Origin: Methylococcaceae bacterium
GTDB lineage: Bacteria > Pseudomonadota > Gammaproteobacteria > Methylococcales > Methylococcaceae
Reading direction: 5' to 3'
NCBI GenBank assembly: GCA_028678445.1
Contig: JAJRDJ010000127.1
Location: forward strand, 1-5,112
DNA length: 5,112 nucleotides
Shown here piece by piece: positions 1 to 4,321 of this stretch (position 1 is the stretch's first letter; the number at the start of each line of letters is the position of its first letter). Both the position numbers and the translations under genes were made by a program. The notes beneath the pieces were generated by a model. That model was given only the letters and a program-made list of their open reading frames with translations. It had not been told where the DNA came from and did no database searches.

Positions 1-2
1 AC

Positions 3-134
3 CTTGAATTATGCCGAAAGCTTGGTGTTAAGGGGTTCCCAACCCTGCTGCTCGAAGCAGGTGGGCGTTGGCGGTATCTTGCTATCGATTACGTTGATTC
101 CGGAATACTTGTGAAGCAGTTATTGGAACATTAA
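3..134 (+). CDS. C-terminal tail of a thioredoxin-fold oxidoreductase (DsbA/FrnE-like), 5' truncated by window edge
   Basis: The frame starting at base 3 is open to a TAA at 132-134 and gives 43 residues. These include LGVKGFPTLLLE, followed by a short beta-hairpin (EAGGRWRYLAI) and a final helix (VKQLLEH). GFPT after a GV-x stretch is the usual surrounding of the cis-proline in thioredoxin folds, which sits opposite the CxxC active site; in DsbA-family proteins it is followed by the last strand pair and a terminal helix, as seen here. The CxxC motif itself lies outside the window, so catalytic activity cannot be confirmed. Family knowledge suggests thiol-disulfide exchange; cytoplasmic (FrnE-type) or periplasmic location cannot be told from the tail. 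It converges on the minus-strand rubredoxin-MBL gene across about 290 bases. A plain thioredoxin-like protein is the main alternative. Confidence 0.72.
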   Translation, partial: LELCRKLGVKGFPTLLLEAGGRWRYLAIDYVDSGILVKQLLEH

Positions 135-420
135 ATAAATCATGGCTGATTGGCGGCGATGAGTGTGTTATGTCGAATTAACAAGGCGAGTAAAGGGTTG
201 CAAAACTTGCCATTGAGAGTCTCTGTTTAACCGCATCCAGAAACACCCTCAGCGGTCATAGCATTCTCGCCTGCTGATACCCGTATGGCCAACGCCACAG
301 AAAAATTCGCTGACGACTGGGCTAAGTAGGCATGTTGAACGCGGCCAGTCGGACTTGCGGTCTTGCCAGGCCATCCGGACGATCAGCCTGTTGTCGACTG
401 ACAAACGCCTCGTCTGGTCC
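135..420. other. Non-coding gap between convergent genes
   Basis: This stretch separates the end of the thioredoxin-fold gene from the stop of the minus-strand MBL gene. I see no ORF with a coding look, no tRNA shape and no strong terminator for the rightward gene. The only structures are short inverted repeats: CGACTGG/CCAGTCG at 314-351 (described separately) and TTGTC/GACAA at 391-404. Both are too weak to be decisive. Confidence 0.6.
301..351 (-). terminator. Possible weak terminator for the minus-strand MBL gene
   Basis: A 7-bp perfect inverted repeat (CGACTGG at 314-320, CCAGTCG at 345-351) encloses a 24-base loop. Reading on the minus strand, it is followed after about eight bases by five T (plus-strand A run at 301-305). 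It lies about 70 bases past the MBL stop codon. The long loop and the gap before the T run make it a poor intrinsic terminator, so this is only a candidate. Confidence 0.2.
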
Positions 421-1170
421 TCAAACGGTCCCGGTTGTTTCCAGCAGTTTCTCGAATTGCATCCGCCATTCCGGGTAATCCGCCACATAATTCCAACCGC
501 AGACCCTGGTGAACTTCCGTCCTTCGATCAACTCCCTGAGATAGGCCCCTGCATCACGGGTCGAGCGATCCGGGCCGTAGGGGTTGAAACGCATGCCTGC
601 CCCGTTCATGAATACCAGATCGCAGAGGAACATCGTATCGGCATGCACATACACGGTAAATCCTGGGGTATGGCCGCCGATGGGCCAAGCCTCCAGCCCG
701 CCTTCGGTAAAACCGTGTTCAAAAGTGCGGTCGAAGGGATAGGAACGGGCCAGGGGATTCACCGCATCGGCGGAGTGTATCCAAATCTCCGCGCCGAAAG
801 ATTGCCGATAAAGGTTGGCGGCACCGAGAAAATGCGGGTGGGTGAAGGCGATCACGTCCACCGGCCGGAGGTTCGGATGAAACACCACCGGGCAGTCAAT
901 GAGAAAGACCTTCTGTCCGGTATCTAATCGGTAGGCGGCATGCTCGATACCGATGGCGGGTTGAGTGTTGACCCGCGACAGGGTCTCGGTGATGTATTCC
1001 TCGACGACCTCGTATTGGGCCGTGGCCGCTTCTGCCGTTAGAAACTGGCGGCGGTCGGCGCCGCAGAAAGGGCAATGGCCGGGACATTTACCCAGCATGT
1101 TGTAACCGCAGACTTTGCAGACATATTGTTCAGTGTTCATGGGCGCTTGATTAACCTCATTGGTATGCAT
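421..1170 (-). CDS. Rubredoxin-like domain fused to a metallo-beta-lactamase-fold protein with degenerate metal site
   Basis: The protein has 249 residues from the first ATG. Residues 16-40 form a rubredoxin-like knuckle pair: C18-x2-C21-G-Y, then C33-x2-C36-G-A, with an extra C29 between. Residues about 75-235 form an MBL fold: HPHFLG at 111-116 replaces HxHxDH, GGHTPG gives H167, and CDLVF gives D184. H111, H113, H167 and D184 remain, but the Asp and His of the motif are Leu115 and Gly116. A normal two-metal hydrolase or flavodiiron site is therefore unlikely. No flavodoxin domain follows, so this is not a full flavorubredoxin. By family knowledge, a rubredoxin fused to such a fold suggests electron transfer or redox sensing, but the reaction is unknown. 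The start is ambiguous: Met11 (base 1140) begins right before the Cys domain and has GAGG about 13 bases upstream, while the first ATG (1170) has AGG only four bases away. It is probably monocistronic, with its own promoter at 1218-1247. Confidence 0.9.
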   Translation of the reverse strand: MHTNEVNQAPMNTEQYVCKVCGYNMLGKCPGHCPFCGADRRQFLTAEAATAQYEVVEEYITETLSRVNTQPAIGIEHAAYRLDTGQKVFLIDCPVVFHPNLRPVDVIAFTHPHFLGAANLYRQSFGAEIWIHSADAVNPLARSYPFDRTFEHGFTEGGLEAWPIGGHTPGFTVYVHADTMFLCDLVFMNGAGMRFNPYGPDRSTRDAGAYLRELIEGRKFTRVCGWNYVADYPEWRMQFEKLLETTGTV

Positions 1171-1204
1171 TACACCTGCACGTAAATTGCTGTTATTACA
1201 CCTC

Positions 1205-1217
1205 TATGTACTACATA
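1205..1217. promoter_or_regulatory. Palindromic operator candidate TATGTA-C-TACATA
   Basis: This is a perfect 6-bp inverted repeat around one base. It lies immediately downstream of the predicted -10 box of the MBL gene and covers the expected transcription start near 1211. That is a common position for a repressor site. I do not recognise the sequence as the site of a particular regulator: it lacks the FNR/NnrR TTGAN6TCAA form, and its match to NsrR sites is poor. The AT-rich context raises the chance of coincidence. Confidence 0.4.
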
Positions 1218-1247
1218 AATATAGAATTTATTCGAAAATATTGTGAC
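1218..1247 (-). promoter_or_regulatory. Predicted sigma70-type promoter of the rubredoxin-MBL gene
   Basis: On the minus strand, TATATT (1218-1223) differs from TATAAT at one base. GTCACA (1242-1247) matches TTGACA at four of six bases, with an 18-base spacer. Transcription would start near 1211 and leave a leader of about 40 bases to the first ATG. The local AT richness contrasts with the GC-rich genes. This is inference from consensus matching only. Confidence 0.4.
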
Positions 1248-1328
1248 TTCCTGGCGGGGGCTCTATGTGTTTCTCGCTAAGGCCGGCTGAGCTCATTTTA
1301 GTGAACCCACAGTTAATCTGAATGACCT

Positions 1329-1481
1329 TCAGACAAATAATAAGCGAAGGTACAATCTTCCTTGCGTCGATTCATCCAGTGTCGCCGTATTCATGATCCC
1401 GCTTGAGGAAAATCCATACCCATCGGGAAATTCAAAGGCCCATTTGCACTCCGCTATTGACAATCGGTACGAATCTTCCAT
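1329..1481 (-). CDS. Possible small protein of 50 residues, divergent from the ferritin-like gene
   Basis: An ATG at 1481 opens a 50-codon frame ending in TGA at 1329. The ORF is preceded by AAGGA with about seven bases spacing, a good ribosome site. The product begins MEDSYRLSIAECKWAFEF and ends with a short hydrophobic stretch (LYLRLLFV). There is no transmembrane helix of full length and no family I recognise. The same frame stays open upstream through the ferritin gene on the opposite strand, but that part is a shadow of the real gene; only the portion below 1481 lies in otherwise non-coding DNA. The codons are less GC-biased than in the neighbours, which argues against a long-resident gene. 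The ribosome site sits in the centre of a perfect inverted repeat (1484-1500). It may equally be a chance ORF. Confidence 0.27.
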   Translation of the reverse strand: MEDSYRLSIAECKWAFEFPDGYGFSSSGIMNTATLDESTQGRLYLRLLFV

Positions 1482-1483
1482 GG

Positions 1484-1500
1484 CGCTGTCCTTGACAGCG
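1484..1500. repeat. 7-bp inverted repeat CGCTGTC-N3-GACAGCG
   Basis: Two perfect 7-bp arms surround three bases. On the plus strand the repeat contains TTGACA (1492-1497), a perfect -35 hexamer; 17 bases further on, CATGGT (1515-1520) is a poor -10. On the minus strand the loop and right arm contain AAGGA, the ribosome site of the small ORF at 1329-1481. It could be an operator for the ferritin-like gene, an RNA hairpin covering a ribosome site, or chance. The sequence alone does not decide. Confidence 0.4.
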
Positions 1501-1530
1501 GCTGTACCCGAGCGCATGGTTGCCGGGAGT

Positions 1531-1553
1531 GAGGGATTTGTCCCCTCTTTTCT
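1531..1553 (+). promoter_or_regulatory. Weak hairpin plus T-rich tract in the ferritin leader
   Basis: GAGGGA and TCCCCTC pair around TTTG with one bulged C, followed by TTTTCTCC. The shape resembles a weak attenuator or terminator just upstream of the ferritin-like gene and its ribosome site. The stem is short and the T run is interrupted, so support is low. Confidence 0.15.
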
Positions 1554-1579
1554 CCTTCCAAGACCCGCCCAAATGAACC

Positions 1580-1584
1580 GGAGA
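1580..1584 (+). promoter_or_regulatory. Ribosome binding site of the ferritin-like gene
   Basis: GGAGA lies five bases before the ATG at 1590. It supports this start over other starts in the frame. Confidence 0.75.
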
Positions 1585-1589
1585 TAGCT

Positions 1590-2033
1590 ATGGCTTCCAC
1601 CGAAATTGACCCGACCGCCGTGATTGCGACGCTTAACAAGATCCTCGAAGCCGAGCTCGCTGGGGTCGTTCGCTACACCCATTATTCGTTCATGGTGAGC
1701 GGCTATGGCCGCATTCCCATTGTGAGCTGGCTGCATGGCCAAGCCAGTGAGTCCTTGCTGCATGCACAAGAGGCTGGCGAACTGATTACTGCGCTCGGTG
1801 GCCATCCGTCCCTGGGAATCGGAAAATTGCTGGAGACGCACAAGCACGATATCGGCGATATCCTGCGCGAGTCGCTGGAGCATGAACAGGGCGCCATCAC
1901 TGAATACGAGCAACTGCTGGAATTGGTTCAGGGACGGAACGTGATGCTTGAGGAATATGCCCGGCAAAAGATCGCCGCTGAAAGCAAGCACGTCAGCGAA
2001 GTGAAAAAGATGCTCAAGCATCCGGGCGCTTGA
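1590..2033 (+). CDS. Bacterioferritin-like (ferritin-superfamily) diiron protein
   Basis: The protein has 147 residues and a four-helix pattern typical of bacterioferritin-like proteins, a little shorter than the roughly 158 of E. coli Bfr. Helix A is LEAELAGVVRYTHYS: E22 with Y29 seven residues later matches E18/Y25 of Bfr. Helix B is ASESLLHAQEAGE with E54 and H58. Helix C is ESLEHEQ with E97 and E99. Helix D is AESKH with E131-x2-H134. These residues can supply a complete diiron site. The Bfr heme ligand Met52 aligns with Leu56, so heme binding in the classical way is unlikely. By family knowledge such proteins oxidise Fe(II) and may store iron or consume peroxide in the cytoplasm; cage assembly cannot be judged from sequence alone. 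The gene has its own strong ribosome site and is divergent from the rubredoxin-MBL gene. Both could serve iron or oxidative-stress defence, but this is inference. A ferritin-like protein that does not form a cage is the alternative. Confidence 0.93.
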   Translation: MASTEIDPTAVIATLNKILEAELAGVVRYTHYSFMVSGYGRIPIVSWLHGQASESLLHAQEAGELITALGGHPSLGIGKLLETHKHDIGDILRESLEHEQGAITEYEQLLELVQGRNVMLEEYARQKIAAESKHVSEVKKMLKHPGA

Positions 2034-2104
2034 AATTTTCGGCCTGCCGAGCCCACTGGAGCGGATATGTCCCGGAGGTGCGCCTGTTTTGCCTTACGCC
2101 ACGG

Positions 2105-2124
2105 CAGCCCTCCGGTCAGGGCTG
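2105..2124. repeat. Strong stem-loop CAGCCCT-N6-AGGGCTG
   Basis: Two perfect 7-bp GC-rich arms enclose six bases (CCGGTC), about 70 bases past the ferritin-like stop codon. There is no T run on either side on either strand, so it is not a classical intrinsic terminator. It could stabilise the 3' end of the ferritin mRNA, act in Rho-dependent termination, or be a REP-like element. Confidence 0.45.
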
Positions 2125-2258
2125 GGCGATCTGAAGCACCCATAGAACTGTATGCGCCTCGCGCTACACCGGTTAACCCGCCCGGGTGTCGTTAATCCGC
2201 TTTGATCCAACACGGATTGCCAACACCCAGCCTTAGCGCGGAACCTCCTGCCACTGTT

Positions 2259-2462
2259 ATGGACCGTCCCCTTTACCACCAATACGGTGATTTGTTCCCT
2301 GGCGATAACATCACCGGCTATATGGCATCTGCCGTAAAGACCGGTCAGATCGGCCGCTTTGAGGCAGCCCTGGCGATCTGTGTGCGGGAGAAGAGGCCAA
2401 TGCGGGAAGTTTATGACAACCCGGCAGTGACCAAGGCGATGCGTGGGAAAGCCAAGCATTGA
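2259..2462 (+). CDS. Small hypothetical protein (67 residues)
   Basis: The frame is open from a stop at 2193-2195. A TTG at 2202 would give 86 residues and the ATG at 2259 gives 67. I prefer the ATG because residues upstream of it look random (rich in Pro, Ser and Ala). From the ATG on, the codons are GC3-rich and the product looks protein-like: a probable amphipathic helix (VKTGQIGRFEAALAICVRE) is followed by a basic tail with PAVTKAMRGKAKH. There is no transmembrane segment or known motif. I do not recognise the family. No Shine-Dalgarno is evident before either start, which suggests a weakly translated gene, a leaderless mRNA or the remnant of a longer gene. It lies 225 bases after the ferritin-like gene and 208 bases before the hydrolase, so operon membership is doubtful. 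Confidence 0.5.
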   Translation: MDRPLYHQYGDLFPGDNITGYMASAVKTGQIGRFEAALAICVREKRPMREVYDNPAVTKAMRGKAKH

Positions 2463-2551
2463 AAACTAAGTGACCGATTTATTCTGGTCGTGACCTTGGG
2501 TCGGTGGTAGGCTCGGAAATTGTACGCGTGCACCAGATTGAATAGGCGGAA

Positions 2552-2566
2552 AGCCGATAATTGGCT
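2552..2566. repeat. Near-palindrome AGCCGAT-A-ATTGGCT
   Basis: The 7-bp arms pair with a single G-T mismatch around one base, about 105 bases upstream of the hydrolase start. The symmetry and lack of an internal loop suit a dimeric DNA-binding protein better than an RNA hairpin. No regulator can be named. Confidence 0.3.
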
Positions 2567-2586
2567 GCTTGATGACTCGCAAGCAT

Positions 2587-2635
2587 CCGCGACACTTCGC
2601 TGACTTTGATACCCGTATACTCGGTGAAGTCGCGG
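2587..2635. repeat. Inverted repeat CCGCGAC/GTCGCGG enclosing a -10-like box
   Basis: CCGCGAC (2587-2593) and GTCGCGG (2629-2635) are perfectly complementary. The stem continues with TTC/GAA after a two-base bulge (2596-2598 with 2626-2628). The enclosed 27 bases contain TATACT (2616-2621). It lies 36 bases before the hydrolase start codon and may form a leader hairpin or frame a promoter. Confidence 0.35.
2616..2621 (+). promoter_or_regulatory. Possible -10 box of the hydrolase gene
   Basis: TATACT matches TATAAT at five of six positions, 50 bases before the ATG at 2671. No good -35 is seen at 16-18 bases upstream and there is no extended TG, so the promoter could need an activator or another sigma factor. 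It may also be chance. Confidence 0.25.
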
Positions 2636-2655
2636 TTGCCGACCGGCATCGTAAT

Positions 2656-2660
2656 AGGAG
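2656..2660 (+). promoter_or_regulatory. Ribosome binding site deciding the hydrolase start
   Basis: AGGAG lies ten bases before the ATG at 2671. The frame is open further upstream to a TTG at 2569, but only the 2671 start has a ribosome site and places the signal peptide at the N-terminus. Confidence 0.55.
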
Positions 2661-2670
2661 CACCAAAGCC

Positions 2671-3849
2671 ATGATAAGACCATGCCCCACGCCTGCCGTC
2701 CTGGCGATCTTGTTGCTCCTGATGATTTCGGCAATACCCCCGGAAGGATCGGCCATGCCCCTGAGCGATTCCGTTCGCGCAGCGGACGCCGCTCTCGACC
2801 GTGCCCTGGACGAACTCGTCTCGATGCCGGGCGGGCCGCCCGGCGCGATTGCCCTCGTGCAACGGGGAGCTTCGCTCACCGTGCATGCCGCCGGGGTGAG
2901 CGAACTGGGCTCCCCAGGGAAGCCGCAGAAGAACGAGTTTATCCGGGTAGCCAGTATTGCGAAGGCGTTCAGTGGCGCAGTCGCACTGGCGCTGGTCAAC
3001 GCGGGGCAACTGGCGCTCAACGACAGCATCGGCCAGAGCTTGCCGGACCTCCCGGCCGCCTGGCATGCGGTCACGCTTCGCCAACTCCTTGGCCACACTA
3101 GTGGCTTGCCTGATTTCACCCAGTCACCGGCGTTTCAGAAAGCGGTGATGGCATCCCCGCTGGTGGCGCCGTCCCCCTCGGCACTACTCGCGTTCGTCGC
3201 AGACCTGCCGCTTAACTTTACCCCCGGTACCCAGTACCGTTACTCAAATTCCGACAATATCGCGGTCGGGCTGATGATCGAGGCCGTGACCGCGATGCGC
3301 TATGCGGACGTGCTCAAGACGCAGGTGCTTGAACCACTCGGCCTCGACCGGACCAGCCTTCCGGGAGGTCCAGAACTCTCACTACCATTCATCCATGGCT
3401 ACGACTTCCTGGACAATGGTGTTCCCGAAGATGTCAGCGAAACCCTGGCCGCCGGGTGGGCGTGGGCGTCCGGGGGCATTGTCTCGACGCCGGCCAATCT
3501 CAACCGTTTCATGCGTGCTTATGTCCGTGGCCGCCTTTTCGACAAACGCATCCGGGCCGCGCAACGCCGCTGGATACCCAGCGCCGGATCAGAACCCCCG
3601 GGACCCGGACGGAACTCGGCCGGGCTTGGACTCTTCCGCTACCGAACTCGCTGCGGCACGGTATTCGGGCATACCGGCAATACCTTCGGCTTCACCCAAT
3701 TCGCCGCCGCGAGAGCGGATGGGAAGCGATCAGTCACGGTGTCGATTTCGCTACAACGGACACAAAAGAGCAAGGATTGGGAACTGGCTGTGTTCAAGGC
3801 GTTGCGCGTGACCGAGGAGCAAGCCGTGTGCGCCGCGTTGGCCAGGTAA
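2671..3849 (+). CDS. Exported serine beta-lactamase-like hydrolase (class C / peptidase S12 family)
   Basis: The protein has 392 residues from the ATG at 2671. Residues 1-28 are a Sec signal peptide: a hydrophobic core (AVLAILLLLMISAI) and a likely cleavage after GSA, with no lipobox. The catalytic motifs of the penicillin-recognising serine fold are present: S95-I-A-K98 (nucleophile and general base), Y191-S-N193, and H334-T-G336 in the place of KTG. The LLGHTSGLPDF stretch (139-149) is also typical of this family. Length fits the family (about 350-430). Members act in the periplasm as esterases, D-aminopeptidases, carboxypeptidases or cell-wall-related hydrolases; having HTG instead of KTG and a general family look, it should not be taken as an antibiotic-resistance enzyme. 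The true substrate is unknown. The gene appears to stand alone, with a 208-base upstream gap and a long gap after it. Confidence 0.92.
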   Translation: MIRPCPTPAVLAILLLLMISAIPPEGSAMPLSDSVRAADAALDRALDELVSMPGGPPGAIALVQRGASLTVHAAGVSELGSPGKPQKNEFIRVASIAKAFSGAVALALVNAGQLALNDSIGQSLPDLPAAWHAVTLRQLLGHTSGLPDFTQSPAFQKAVMASPLVAPSPSALLAFVADLPLNFTPGTQYRYSNSDNIAVGLMIEAVTAMRYADVLKTQVLEPLGLDRTSLPGGPELSLPFIHGYDFLDNGVPEDVSETLAAGWAWASGGIVSTPANLNRFMRAYVRGRLFDKRIRAAQRRWIPSAGSEPPGPGRNSAGLGLFRYRTRCGTVFGHTGNTFGFTQFAAARADGKRSVTVSISLQRTQKSKDWELAVFKALRVTEEQAVCAALAR

Positions 3850-4037
3850 TGTCCATTGGGCCCACAGCGTATCCCATTCAATTCGGATTCAGGAAAAACC
3901 TTCTGGTCCAGCGCCAACGTGGCTGACCGTTGATTTCCAGCGAGGCTCGTTGTCTAGTTTGAAGATATGGAAGCTGTGCTCGGTGCAGAAAGTTGCTGAC
4001 GGGTCTTGAATTGAAGGGCGCCGCCAATGTTCACCCT

Positions 4038-4052
4038 GTGCATTCGATGCAC
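4038..4052. repeat. Inverted repeat GTGCAT-TCG-ATGCAC
   Basis: Two perfect 6-bp arms flank three bases, 270 bases upstream of the membrane-fusion gene. This could be an operator for a dimeric regulator, or chance. Confidence 0.3.
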
Positions 4053-4117
4053 CCGAAATTTCGCATCCCCTCTGCCGCCAGAACTTGATCCTAAACACCC
4101 CGGCCAGTTAGTGTTGT

Positions 4118-4135
4118 GGTGGGTTCTGACCCACC
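4118..4135. repeat. Stem-loop GGTGGGT-TCTG-ACCCACC
   Basis: Two perfect 7-bp arms flank a four-base loop, giving a stable hairpin in DNA or RNA form. No T run follows on either strand, so a simple intrinsic terminator is not supported. It resembles the compact palindromes of REP-type elements, but a single copy cannot show that. Confidence 0.4.
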
Positions 4136-4311
4136 CCTAGTTAACTATCAAACTGGCTATCGGCGAGAAGGATTCCGCCCAAAGCTTCGCGAGGCGCGTG
4201 GCTTTGCGATTCTTGCTCCTGACTGCGACACTCCCGAACACATGGTCTCAGTCTGAGGCATATGAAGACTTCAACCAGCCACTCAAGGTTTCTTTGCGCA
4301 AGAGATGGACC

Positions 4312-4316
4312 AGGAA
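4312..4316 (+). promoter_or_regulatory. Ribosome binding site of the membrane-fusion gene
   Basis: AGGAA lies five bases before the ATG at 4322. It supports that start, which also places the membrane anchor at residues 5-21. Confidence 0.65.
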
Positions 4317-4321
4317 AGAAC

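Larger units (their letters stand above)
3850..4321. other. Long intergenic region without a convincing gene
   Basis: These 472 bases carry only short open frames with no motif, no ribosome site and no coding look. Two perfect inverted repeats stand out (4038-4052 and 4118-4135), described separately. I see no clear intrinsic terminator after the hydrolase and no good sigma70 promoter before the membrane-fusion gene. The mixed composition could reflect decayed sequence, but no remnant of a known gene or insertion sequence is recognisable. Confidence 0.55.

Noticed and set aside
33..61. Overlapping small hairpins GGGTT/AACCC and CCTGCT/AGCAGG
   Set aside because: They lie inside the coding tail of the thioredoxin-fold gene, and no tRNA or regulatory structure fits.
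355..927. 190-codon plus-strand ORF across the MBL gene
   Set aside because: It is the antisense shadow of the rubredoxin-MBL gene, which has clear Cys and His motifs on the other strand; the product shows no motif.
1393..1587. 64-codon plus-strand ORF just before the ferritin-like gene
   Set aside because: There is no ribosome site or motif, and its composition looks random; the region is better read as control DNA.
1482..2021. Minus-strand ORF running through the ferritin-like gene
   Set aside because: It mirrors the codon structure of the real gene; only the part below 1481, outside the gene, was kept as a weak candidate.
2094..2459. 121-codon minus-strand ORF opposite the small hypothetical gene
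   Set aside because: No ribosome site or domain was seen, and the plus-strand frame has the better coding look.
2569..2670. N-terminal extension of the hydrolase from a TTG at 2569
   Set aside because: It would bury the signal peptide 34 residues inside the protein; AGGAG before 2671 supports the shorter form.
2466..3119. Two long minus-strand ORFs overlapping the 5' part of the hydrolase gene
   Set aside because: They are shadows of a GC-rich gene. The segment around 2495-2650 (starting MPVGNRDFTEYTG on the minus strand) looks somewhat protein-like, but I recognise no family and it lies in the hydrolase control region.
3456..3926. 156-codon plus-strand ORF in another frame of the hydrolase
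   Set aside because: It is a frame shadow rich in Arg, Pro and His, with no motif. The true frame is intact to 3849, so there is no frameshift.
4095..4254. Open frame before the adaptor gene with a protein-like stretch (GFAILAPDCDTPEH)
   Set aside because: It has no start codon or ribosome site and no recognised family; it is too short to call a pseudogene.
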